In this document: one piece after another, positions 19,086 to 25,564 of the stretch
Layout of the letters: each line of letters begins with the position of its first letter
How positions within the stretch are numbered: position 1 is the stretch's first letter
Assembly (NCBI GenBank): GCA_023265995.1
Contig: JAHFSA010000003.1
Span: 186,001 to 250,000 of the forward strand
DNA length: 64,000 nt
Reading direction: 5' to 3'
Origin: Perlucidibaca sp.
GTDB taxonomy: Bacteria; Pseudomonadota; Gammaproteobacteria; Pseudomonadales; Moraxellaceae
Notes under the pieces: model-generated
What the model saw: only the letters and a program-made list of their open reading frames with translations
Told to the model about the DNA's origin: nothing
Databases searched by the model: none
Position numbers and translations under genes: made by a program

Positions 19086-20264
19086 ATGCTCGTCCATTTC
19101 TACCAGACCCTGCGTCAGTTCCAGGTGCCGACCAGCATCCGCGAACTGCTCGACCTCAACGCCGCGCTCAAGGCCGGCGTGGTCTATGCCGATCAGGAAG
19201 AGTTCTACCAGCTGGCCAAGCTCTGCCTGGTCAAGGATGAACGCCACTTCGACAAGTTCGACCGTGCCTTCAAAGCCTTCTTCGACGGTCTCGAAGGCGT
19301 CTCGATGGACATGCTCAAGAAGGCCATCCCCGAGGACTGGCTGCGCAAGGAGCTGGAAAAGCAGCTCACGCCCGAGCAGCTGGCCGAACTGGAAAAGTCG
19401 GGCTCGCTTGACGAGCTCATGAAGAAATTCATGGAGCGCCTGCAGGAGCAGGAAAAGCGTCACCAGGGCGGCAACAAGATGATCGGTACCGGCGGCACCT
19501 CTCCGTTCGGGGCCTATGGCGCCAATCCGGAAGGCATCCGCATGGCCGGGCCGTCGCGCAACAAGAGCGCGGTCAAGGTCTGGGAGAAGCGCGAGTTCCG
19601 CAACCTCGACGACAACGTCGAGCTCGGCATCCGCAACATCAAGCTGGCGCTGCGTCGTCTGCGCCGCTTCGCGCGTCAGGGTGCCGAGGAAATCCTCGAC
19701 ATCGACGACACCATCCGCCATACCGCGCACAACGCCGGCATGCTGGACATCAAGCTCGTCGCCGAGCGCAAGAATCGCGTCAAGGTGCTGCTGTTCTTCG
19801 ATATCGGCGGTTCCATGGACCCGTACGTGCGTGTCTGCGAGGAACTGTTCTCGGCCGCCAAGACCGAGTTCAAGCACCTGGAGTTCTTCTACTTCCACAA
19901 CTTCATCTACGAGTCGGTGTGGAAGAACAACTTCCGGCGCTGGAGCGAGCGCACCTCGATCTGGGACATCATCCACAAGTACGGCCCGGACTACCGCGTC
20001 ATCTTCGTTGGTGATGCCAGCATGTCGCCCTACGAGATCCAGGCCGTCGGCGGCTCCGTCGAGCACTTCAACGAGGAGCCCGGCGCGATCTGGATGCAGC
20101 GTCTGACCAATCACTTCCAGAAGGTGGTCTGGCTCAATCCGGAGCCGGAAAAGCACTGGAAGATGACGCCGTCAACGACCATGACGCTGGAGCTGCTGGA
20201 AAGCCGCATGCACTCGCTGACGCTCAAGGGCATCGAGGATGCCATGAGGTATCTGAGTCGCTGA
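19086..20264 (+). CDS. VWA domain protein, CoxE-like, partner of MoxR ATPase
   Basis: A 392-residue protein. The first 230 residues are helical and charged, including EKQLTPEQLAELEKSGSLDE, and the VWA domain lies in the C-terminal half. Its metal-ion site reads DIGGSMD at 239-245, so the canonical DxSxS is DxGGS, a form common in CoxE-like proteins. A GGAGG site precedes the ATG at 19086; the GTG 30 bases earlier is less convincing. With the upstream MoxR ATPase it probably forms a two-gene maturation or remodelling unit. Confidence 0.88.
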   Translation: MLVHFYQTLRQFQVPTSIRELLDLNAALKAGVVYADQEEFYQLAKLCLVKDERHFDKFDRAFKAFFDGLEGVSMDMLKKAIPEDWLRKELEKQLTPEQLAELEKSGSLDELMKKFMERLQEQEKRHQGGNKMIGTGGTSPFGAYGANPEGIRMAGPSRNKSAVKVWEKREFRNLDDNVELGIRNIKLALRRLRRFARQGAEEILDIDDTIRHTAHNAGMLDIKLVAERKNRVKVLLFFDIGGSMDPYVRVCEELFSAAKTEFKHLEFFYFHNFIYESVWKNNFRRWSERTSIWDIIHKYGPDYRVIFVGDASMSPYEIQAVGGSVEHFNEEPGAIWMQRLTNHFQKVVWLNPEPEKHWKMTPSTTMTLELLESRMHSLTLKGIEDAMRYLSR

Positions 20265-20280
20265 GAGGGGAAGGGGCGGG

Positions 20281-20460
20281 TCAGCGTCGGCTGTAATAGA
20301 TGGCAGCCCAGAGGCCGGCAAAACCCAGAGACCACGCGATCATCTTGAGGCAGAGCCTGAAGCCGTCCCTGGCGCACAGGCTTCCTGGTGTGCGTTTCCC
20401 TTGTTCCGGACCAGCCGTTGCTGGCCGCGTCCCTGGAGCATGCCGGTTGCTGTTGCGCAT
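20281..20460 (-). CDS. Possible small membrane protein (uncertain)
   Basis: A 59-residue frame with a basic, Pro/Gly-rich N-terminal half and one clear hydrophobic segment at about residues 37-54 ending YYSRR. The ribosome site is weak and I know no homologue. It is the only candidate gene in the 361-base space 20265-20625, which otherwise holds a G/C palindrome (20499-20513) and a terminator-like hairpin (20564-20582). Confidence 0.3.
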   Translation of the reverse strand: MRNSNRHAPGTRPATAGPEQGKRTPGSLCARDGFRLCLKMIAWSLGFAGLWAAIYYSRR

Positions 20461-20561
20461 ACTGACAACCATATTGCGGTATCGCCCTGAAGGCTGAGCC
20501 CCCCATTTGGGGGTGGTTGATCGGTTCTGCAAAACTTCGATGCGCGCGTTGCGCATAAGAA

Positions 20562-20584
20562 CGGGCCCGAAAATTTCGGGCCTG
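20562..20584 (-). terminator. Intrinsic-terminator-like hairpin
   Basis: GGCCCGAAA (20564-20572) and TTTCGGGCC (20574-20582) form a nine-base inverted repeat about 40 bases past the stop of the minus-strand secreted-protein gene. On that strand it continues CGTTCTT, a short T-rich stretch. Confidence 0.6.
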
Positions 20585-20625
20585 TTCGTGTTCGATAATG
20601 TCTGAACACGTTGTCATGTATTGGA

Positions 20626-21306
20626 CTACAGCGCTGCGCAATTGATGCCGGCGGTTCTCTTGTCCTGGTAGCAGTCAGCGGTAGCCTTGTTGATTTCCTC
20701 CTGGCTTGCACGAATCAGATCGGCGGCATTCGAGCAGCCAGCGCCACGGTTGCGAACGCGTTCGATCAGCAGTCTGTGCACGTCCTTGTAGCCCCGCCAG
20801 TAACCTTCCGGAGTGCCGCCGTTCAGAGATTGTTCTTTGAACATGTCGACGAAGTTCTCGAGTTTGCAGTGTTTCAGATTGGCGGCATTCGGGCTGTCGG
20901 CATTCAGATCGCCGGAATGATTGGTGGCCGGGCTGCCATGGCAGTAGCCCCTGTATCCCGAGCCCTGATGATACTTCCAGGAGCCTTTGCCTCTGTATTT
21001 CGTCGAGCAGGCGAACCAGTGGATCCTGCCATGCAGAATGTTGCCCTCTGACTTGCCCGGCCCCAGTGTGCTCAGTCCCCCGTTGGGGCATTTGAAGGCA
21101 TCGGAGTTGTCGAAGAAATTCTTTGTCTGCATAGGGCTTTCGACACAGAAACTGACATCCACCGCGTAACTGCATTGATTGTGGAGCGTGTTCTGACTTA
21201 TCTCGACACAACTGCTGTCGTTGCCGGACGTCTGTTCGGAGGTCGCCAGTGCGTGACAGGGCATGGCAAGTGCTGCGACGAGGAATGTGACGTATGTCTT
21301 GTTCAT
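20626..21306 (-). CDS. Secreted cysteine-rich protein of unknown function
   Basis: A 226-residue protein with a Sec signal peptide (MNKTY, hydrophobic core, then CHALA before TSEQ). The mature part has ten cysteines (in SSC, NQC, SFC, FKC, FAC, GYC, KHC, AGC, ADC and INC contexts), enough for five disulfides, and is rich in Asn, Gly and Ser. I do not recognise a domain. The ATG at 21306 has a GGGAGAG site; the longer frame up to 21360 has none. Codon use and base composition are less GC-biased than the flanks, so it may have been acquired. A palindrome lies about 150 bases upstream. Confidence 0.75.
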   Translation of the reverse strand: MNKTYVTFLVAALAMPCHALATSEQTSGNDSSCVEISQNTLHNQCSYAVDVSFCVESPMQTKNFFDNSDAFKCPNGGLSTLGPGKSEGNILHGRIHWFACSTKYRGKGSWKYHQGSGYRGYCHGSPATNHSGDLNADSPNAANLKHCKLENFVDMFKEQSLNGGTPEGYWRGYKDVHRLLIERVRNRGAGCSNAADLIRASQEEINKATADCYQDKRTAGINCAAL

Positions 21307-21415
21307 GGTGGACTCTCCCTGTTCATTTTTCTGAAGTGCCTGGTCCACGTGTCCAGGCAAGGCGGCGCCCTGCGAGGCAATACCGTGATGGTGAGGCAGG
21401 CTGCAGGGGCAAAAC

Positions 21416-21467
21416 TCGGGCTAGGGTATGGAGTGTCGCAAGAGGGGAAATACCCCTATTTGGGGTA
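21416..21467 (-). promoter_or_regulatory. Operator-like palindrome and possible promoter
   Basis: TACCCCTATTTGGGGTA (21451-21467) is an inverted repeat with six-base arms. On the minus strand TACCCT at 21428-21423 could be a -10 box, which would place the palindrome's centre near -42. That is where LuxR/NarL-type activators bind. A related palindrome CCCCC-ATTT-GGGGG is at 20500-20513. The binding protein is unknown. Confidence 0.35.
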
Positions 21468-21564
21468 GGTAAGTCACTATATTCGTAGGTATTTTTTTGG
21501 ATATACGGGTTGTTGTCTGGAGGCGTGAAAACGGGGGTTTTTCTCGCGCGTTTGCGATGCGGGC

Positions 21565-21903
21565 TCAGCGACTGGCGGCAGCTTTTTTGAGTGCGTCAGC
21601 GGCCCACTGGTTCAGGCTTTTGCCATGAGCGGCCGCGGCGATGGTGGCTGCTTCGTGTATTTGTGGGTCCAGACGCAGAATGAATTTGCCGGAGAACTGC
21701 CGGCGTGGTTCAACACCATCTTCCTCGCAGGCGGCAAGAAATACCTTCAGTGACAGCTCACCTTCACGCTGCAGACCGCTGACATCTGTGGCATAGAAGT
21801 CAGCTCCGCCGTTGAGGCCAAGGAATTCGCCACGAAACATGCCGATTTCCGGGTCATAGCAAATGACAGCCTGATAGCCATTGATGGTCATGACATTGTT
21901 CAT
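21565..21903 (-). CDS. hicB: HicB-family antitoxin
   Basis: A 112-residue antitoxin of the type II HicAB system. The N-terminal partial RNase H-like HicB fold is seen in AVICYDPEIGMFRGEFLGL and the C-terminal 40 residues (FILRLDPQIHEAATIAA, KSLNQWAADAL) form a ribbon-helix-helix DNA-binding domain. It should bind HicA and repress its own promoter. The ATG at 21903 overlaps the hicA stop as ATGA, so the two are translationally coupled; a frame opening 27 bases earlier is not needed. Confidence 0.9.
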   Translation of the reverse strand: MNNVMTINGYQAVICYDPEIGMFRGEFLGLNGGADFYATDVSGLQREGELSLKVFLAACEEDGVEPRRQFSGKFILRLDPQIHEAATIAAAAHGKSLNQWAADALKKAAASR

Positions 21904-22166
21904 GGTGTTATTCCGTTTTCCTCCAGCCATTTGCGTATGGCTGTCACTGCGCCTTTGTCGGTGGTGGGCTCGGGGTGGGGGCGATGAAACACGCGCCGTT
22001 CTCCAAGCAGCCTTACCAGTATGCGTGAGCCCTCACGTTCCTCCAGTCGAGCCCCCAGTGCCAAAAGCAATGACTCGATATCTGCCCAGCGAATGTTGCC
22101 GGAGCTCGGATGTCCAAACAGCCTGCCCAGGGTTTGTCGGTGTCTGGATTTAATATTAGGTATCAT
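21900..22166 (-). CDS. hicA: HicA-family mRNA interferase toxin
   Basis: An 88-residue toxin of the HicA dsRBD-like family, which cleaves mRNA in a translation-independent way when free of HicB. The pattern NIRWADIESLLLALGA (24-39) and the active-site region VFHRPHPEP, with His61 and His64, match the longer HicA type. The toxin gene precedes the antitoxin, as usual for hicAB. The ATG at 22166 has a poor ribosome site and sits inside an inverted repeat (22161-22175), so the precise start is uncertain. Confidence 0.88.
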   Translation of the reverse strand: MIPNIKSRHRQTLGRLFGHPSSGNIRWADIESLLLALGARLEEREGSRILVRLLGERRVFHRPHPEPTTDKGAVTAIRKWLEENGITP

Positions 22167-22182
22167 TTAGTGATATCGTCAA
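22153..22182 (-). promoter_or_regulatory. hicAB promoter/operator region (candidate)
   Basis: TATCA-TTTAG-TGATA (22161-22175) is an inverted repeat covering the hicA start codon. On the minus strand TTGACG (22182-22177) and TAATAT (22158-22153) flank it with an 18-base spacer, which looks like a repressible promoter. That promoter would start inside the hicA frame, so either translation begins later or another promoter, such as one near TATATC around 22200, is used. Confidence 0.4.
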
Positions 22183-22216
22183 TGGTCTCCGTGAAGTACT
22201 TGATATAGACCATGCC

Positions 22217-22240
22217 TTGCAGACTTGCCGAAGTCTGCAA
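22217..22240. repeat. Perfect ten-base inverted repeat
   Basis: TTGCAGACTT and AAGTCTGCAA with the four-base centre GCCG lie between hicA and the divergent peroxiredoxin gene. No T-run follows on either strand, so an operator or RNA hairpin in the peroxiredoxin leader is as likely as a terminator. Confidence 0.6.
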
Positions 22241-22272
22241 ACCCGGCAAGACTGAAGGCTGACCTCTGCCGG

Positions 22273-22827
22273 ATGACTTCAATGCGTATTGCCACTCGTT
22301 TTCTGCTGCCCTTGCTGCTGGCTGTCGCCATGCCGGCTCATGCCATGCTCAAGGTCGGTGCAGCGGCGCCGGACTTCGTCCTGCCCGCGGCACAGGGCGG
22401 CAAGGAGCTGACCTTCGACAGTGCCCGCGCCCGTGCCCACGGCCCGCTGGTGCTGTACTTCTACCCGGCGGCCTATACCTCGGGCTGCAGCGTCGAGGCC
22501 AAGCTGTTCGCCGATGCCATGGATGATTTCGAGGCTGCCGGTGCGACGGTAGTGGGGGTGTCGGGAGACAAGATCGACAAGCTCAAGCGTTTTTCCGTCT
22601 CGCATTGCCGCGGACGTTTCCCGGTGGCGGCGGATGCCAGCCTGAAGACCGCCAAAGCCTACGAGGCCACCGGTGCCTTCAGCTTCATCGGTTTCGCTTC
22701 GCGCGTGTCCTATGTCATTTCACCGGAGGGGAAGGTCCTGTTCGCGCACACGGACTCGGGGCCGGCCAGCCATGTCAGTGAAACGCTGGCGGTGGTGAAG
22801 CGTCTGCAGGCGGCCGGCAAGCACTGA
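22273..22827 (+). CDS. Exported AhpC/TSA-family peroxiredoxin, second copy
   Basis: A 184-residue paralogue of the protein at 1595. It has a Sec signal peptide (MRIATRF, Leu-rich core, MPAHA) and the peroxidatic motif FYPAAYTSGC with Cys72; Cys112 lies 40 residues on, matching the spacing in the other copy. The threonine two residues before the Gly-Cys is kept and Pro is replaced by Ser (TSGC instead of TPGC). Starts at 22273 or 22282 are both possible. It probably removes peroxides in the periplasm. It is transcribed away from hicAB and converges on the TPM gene. Confidence 0.85.
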   Translation: MTSMRIATRFLLPLLLAVAMPAHAMLKVGAAAPDFVLPAAQGGKELTFDSARARAHGPLVLYFYPAAYTSGCSVEAKLFADAMDDFEAAGATVVGVSGDKIDKLKRFSVSHCRGRFPVAADASLKTAKAYEATGAFSFIGFASRVSYVISPEGKVLFAHTDSGPASHVSETLAVVKRLQAAGKH

Positions 22828-22856
22828 TACGCGAGCCGGTGCGAACTGTCTGAGCA

Positions 22857-23369
22857 TCAAAGCAGCAGCGGCTGATCCGGCATTTCGTTGCCGGCATCGG
22901 CCTGTGCCGGCGGGTATTTCGTCAGCACGGCGGCGACCGCCGCTATTCCTGCCAGCGAACCCTGCTCGAAGCGTCCGGCGCGAAAGGCTTCTTCCATGAG
23001 CTGACAGCAGCTCTGCCATTCCGCTGCCGGCACGCGGGCATTGCCGACACCGCGGTCGGCAACAATCTCGACATCGCGATCCGCCAGCAGCACATAGATC
23101 AGCACGCCGTTGTTGTGTTCGGTATCCCAGACGCGATGCTGCGCGAATACCTCCAGGGCACGATCTCGCGGGCTCAGACCATGCCAGATCGCTGACAGTG
23201 GCAGTGCGGCCTCGACCGCGAAGCGGATTTCGCCGGGGTGCAGGCTCTCGCAGGCGTGAATGGCTGCTTCAATGCGCGTCAGGGTGCCGGTCGGAAACTG
23301 GCGTTTCCTGTGCCAGCTGCCGGTGCTGCCATGGCGCAGCCAGCGTGCCAGTGTCGTCATGTCTACCAT
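22857..23369 (-). CDS. TPM-domain protein
   Basis: A 170-residue protein with a single TPM domain (recognisable in IRFAVEAALPLSAIWHGLSPRDRA, FAQHRVWDTEHNNGVLIYVL and VEIVADRGV). There is no signal peptide, and the C-terminal part is helical. It is the third gene of a LemA-TPM-TPM set; such sets are widespread, with roles in envelope or membrane-protein maintenance proposed but not settled. The ATG at 23369 overlaps the preceding stop (ATGGTAG); an in-frame ATG three codons later is an alternative. Confidence 0.82.
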   Translation of the reverse strand: MVDMTTLARWLRHGSTGSWHRKRQFPTGTLTRIEAAIHACESLHPGEIRFAVEAALPLSAIWHGLSPRDRALEVFAQHRVWDTEHNNGVLIYVLLADRDVEIVADRGVGNARVPAAEWQSCCQLMEEAFRAGRFEQGSLAGIAAVAAVLTKYPPAQADAGNEMPDQPLLL

Positions 23370-24226
23370 CGTCCCGATGCGCCTCCGCCGCCAAAACCGC
23401 CGCCACCGCCACCGAAGCCGCCGCCTCCCATGCCACCGCCACCGAAGCCGCCACCTCCCATGCCACCGCCGCCGAAGCTGCCGCCACGGCCGCCCTGATT
23501 GAGCAGCCCGATCAGGCCCAGGGCCGTGGCCAGGAAGCCGCCGATACCGAAGACCAGCGCCATGCCCATACTGCCACCCAGGAGCCAGGCAAGGCCGAAG
23601 GCGCCTGCGCCGACCACGCTGCCGCCCAGCACCGGACCGAGCACGGCACGCAGAACCTGACCGACGACAAGCACACCCATGAGCAGCAGGGTGAAGGGGT
23701 TGTTGCCGCCCTGATGGCCGCTACGGGGCCGGGCTTGCGGCGGGGGCAGGGCCTCACCCTCGATCAGCCCGGTGAGCTGATCCACGCCGGCATTGATGCC
23801 GCCTGCGAAGTCGCCGGCCTGAAAACGCGGAACTATGGTTTCGGCAATCACGCGTCGTGCCACGGCGTCGGGGATGACGCCTTCGAGACCGTAGCCGACC
23901 TCGATGCGCAGAGTGCGGTCGGCCTTGGCCACGAGCAGGATGAGTCCGTCATCGCTGCCCTTGCGGCCGAGCTTCCATTGTTCGCCGACACGGATGCCGT
24001 ACTGCTCGATGGTTTCCGGTGCCGTCGTGGCCACGATGAGCACACCGAGCTGACTGCCCTTGTGCTGCTCGAAGGCTGCCAGCTTCTGCTCCAGGGCGGT
24101 CTGTTCGCTCTGGCTCAGGGTGCCGGTGAGGTCGGTGACGCGTGCCTGCAGCGGCGGCACGGCGACTTCCGCGCGCAGGCCCGCGCCGCCGCCGAGCAGC
24201 AGCAGGACCAGCAGCAGTCGGGTCAT
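23363..24226 (-). CDS. TPM-domain membrane protein with Gly-rich tail (YgcG-like)
   Basis: A 287-residue protein: a signal peptide (LLLVLLLLGGGAGLRA), a periplasmic TPM domain (about 25-160, with VTDLTGTLSQ, LGVLIVATT and RIEVGYGLEGVIPDA), two hydrophobic segments (about 175-235), and a tail of repeated GGGGFGGGG/GGGGMGGGG units ending SGRW. The glycine tail makes the DNA at 23370-23500 strongly repetitive. It follows LemA by six bases and is the middle gene of the operon. Confidence 0.88.
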   Translation of the reverse strand: MTRLLLVLLLLGGGAGLRAEVAVPPLQARVTDLTGTLSQSEQTALEQKLAAFEQHKGSQLGVLIVATTAPETIEQYGIRVGEQWKLGRKGSDDGLILLVAKADRTLRIEVGYGLEGVIPDAVARRVIAETIVPRFQAGDFAGGINAGVDQLTGLIEGEALPPPQARPRSGHQGGNNPFTLLLMGVLVVGQVLRAVLGPVLGGSVVGAGAFGLAWLLGGSMGMALVFGIGGFLATALGLIGLLNQGGRGGSFGGGGMGGGGFGGGGMGGGGFGGGGGGFGGGGASGRW

Positions 24227-24232
24227 GAGGAC

Positions 24233-24835
24233 TTACTGACCGAAGTTGACAGTGGGAGCCGTGCTCACGGCCTTTTCGTTTTCCACGGTGAAGCTGGGCT
24301 TGACCTGGAGGCCGACGACCTTGGCCGTCAGATTGCTGGGGAAGGAGCGCACGGTGGTGTTGTAGGTCTGCACGGACTGGATGTAGCGGTTGCGGGCCAC
24401 GGTGATGCGGTTCTCGGTGCCTTCGAGCTGGGCCTGGAGGTCGCGGAAGAGGGCATCGGACTTGAGCTGGGGGTAATTCTCGGTCACCACCAGCAGGCGC
24501 GACAGGGCCGAGCTGAGTTCGCCCTGGGCCGCGCCGAAGCGCTTCAGCGCAGCCTCGTCATTGACGCTGTCGGCATTGACCTGAACGCTGCCGACCTTGG
24601 CACGCGCCTCGGTGACACGGATCAGCACCTCCTTTTCCTGGGAGGCATAGCCCTTCACGGTATTGACCAGATTGGGCACGAGGTCGGCACGGCGCTGATA
24701 CTGGTTGAGCACTTCCGCCCAGCCGGCCTTGATGGCCTCATCCTGTGCCTGCAGCGTGTTGTAGCCGCAGCCGGAGATGGCGAGCGTGACAAGCAGGGTG
24801 GTCAGGGTCAGCAGTCGTTGCAGGATGCGGGGCAT
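24233..24835 (-). CDS. LemA-family lipoprotein
   Basis: A 200-residue LemA-family protein. The N-terminus ends in a lipobox (ISGC, Cys23), so it should be lipid-anchored; the rest is a long helical bundle with the family stretch RRADLVPNLVNTVKGYA near 48-64 and YPQLKSD. It is the first gene of the minus-strand LemA-TPM-TPM operon. LemA proteins occur with TPM-domain proteins in many bacteria; the biochemical role is unknown. Confidence 0.9.
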   Translation of the reverse strand: MPRILQRLLTLTTLLVTLAISGCGYNTLQAQDEAIKAGWAEVLNQYQRRADLVPNLVNTVKGYASQEKEVLIRVTEARAKVGSVQVNADSVNDEAALKRFGAAQGELSSALSRLLVVTENYPQLKSDALFRDLQAQLEGTENRITVARNRYIQSVQTYNTTVRSFPSNLTAKVVGLQVKPSFTVENEKAVSTAPTVNFGQ

Positions 24836-24910
24836 GGAAGGCTCTCCGGTCGGGGCAGGGGTGACGAACTAGACTAGCAGCAGCCATGGCTGCATGAAAC
24901 CCGGAAAGCA

Positions 24911-24944
24911 GCAGGCCCCGGCAACTTGCGCTGCCGGGGCCTGC
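24911..24944 (-). terminator. Strong hairpin terminator
   Basis: GCAGGCCCCGGCA (24911-24923) and TGCCGGGGCCTGC (24932-24944) form a perfect 13-base stem with an eight-base loop, nine bases past the stop of the minus-strand Gly-rich protein gene. On that strand TGCTTTCC follows. Confidence 0.75.
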
Positions 24945-24952
24945 TGCCGAAC

Positions 24953-25522
24953 TCAGAGCTGAGTCAGCTCGAAGACTTCATCAATAACCGAGTCACGCGC
25001 AATCACGCGACGGAGGTTGTTGTCCTTGCAGAAGCTGTCATCCGTGACGCAGAAGCCGTTAAGCGCGGCCAGAGACGTCGCGGGGCCACTGTTGCCACCA
25101 CCGGGCAGGGTTCTCGGGGCTGGAGTGCCTGGAGGGGTCACCACCACAGGGGGCGGGTTGCCACCACCTGGGTTACCTCCACCACCGCCGGGATTACCAC
25201 CGCCACCGCCAGGGTTGCCACCACCGCCACCGCCGGGGTTACCACCACCGCCACCACCACCCGGAGGAGGAGGTGCGATGCAGTTGGCGACAGCCGAGAC
25301 GCAGGCTGCATGAGCAAGGCCGTTGGGTGAGGCATGACCATGAGCTGTCGGATTGACGCCATGGGCAAACGTGGCGTTGCCATTGTTGCCGTTGAGGTAG
25401 TACTGAATATTGTTGCCGGGCCCCGCTAGGGCGGGCGTGCTGAGCATCAGGCCGCTGACGGCCAATCCCAAAGCCGCGATCAGCGGGATTCTGTTATGTA
25501 TGAGTTTGGTCGTCCTTTTCAT
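24953..25522 (-). CDS. Exported Gly/Pro-rich protein of unknown function
   Basis: A 189-residue protein with a Sec signal peptide (MKRTTK, hydrophobic core, STPALA, cleavage near residue 33). Mature sequence: an Asn/His/Gly-rich part with NGNNGNATFAHG, four cysteines (74, 81, 158, 165), a low-complexity stretch at 84-125 of NP-separated glycine runs, and a charged C-terminus (RRVIARDSVIDEVFELTQL). I do not recognise a domain; it has no room for the 250-residue TPS domain of known TpsA exoproteins. It follows the TpsB gene by 42 bases with a GGAAGGA site and so may be cotranscribed with it. Confidence 0.75.
   Translation of the reverse strand: MKRTTKLIHNRIPLIAALGLAVSGLMLSTPALAGPGNNIQYYLNGNNGNATFAHGVNPTAHGHASPNGLAHAACVSAVANCIAPPPPGGGGGGGNPGGGGGGNPGGGGGNPGGGGGNPGGGNPPPVVVTPPGTPAPRTLPGGGNSGPATSLAALNGFCVTDDSFCKDNNLRRVIARDSVIDEVFELTQL
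25148..25273 (-). repeat. Low-complexity glycine/proline coding repeat
   Basis: The DNA coding for residues 84-125 of the exported protein consists of GGN-rich units giving five glycine runs separated by Asn-Pro and bounded by Pro stretches. It is a place where copy number could vary. Confidence 0.75.
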
Positions 25523-25564
25523 GATCGGAATCCTTCCCGTGAATTTCCTGTGTGTTGCACTGTT

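Noticed and set aside
23370-23500. Regular GGxGG repeats as a possible CRISPR array
   Set aside because: They are codons of a glycine tail in frame with the TPM protein; no spacers of equal length and no cas genes nearby.
23198-24877. 559-codon plus-strand frame opposite the LemA/TPM operon
   Set aside because: It includes the antisense of the Gly-rich tail (Ala/Thr/Glu repeats), so it is a shadow of the real operon.
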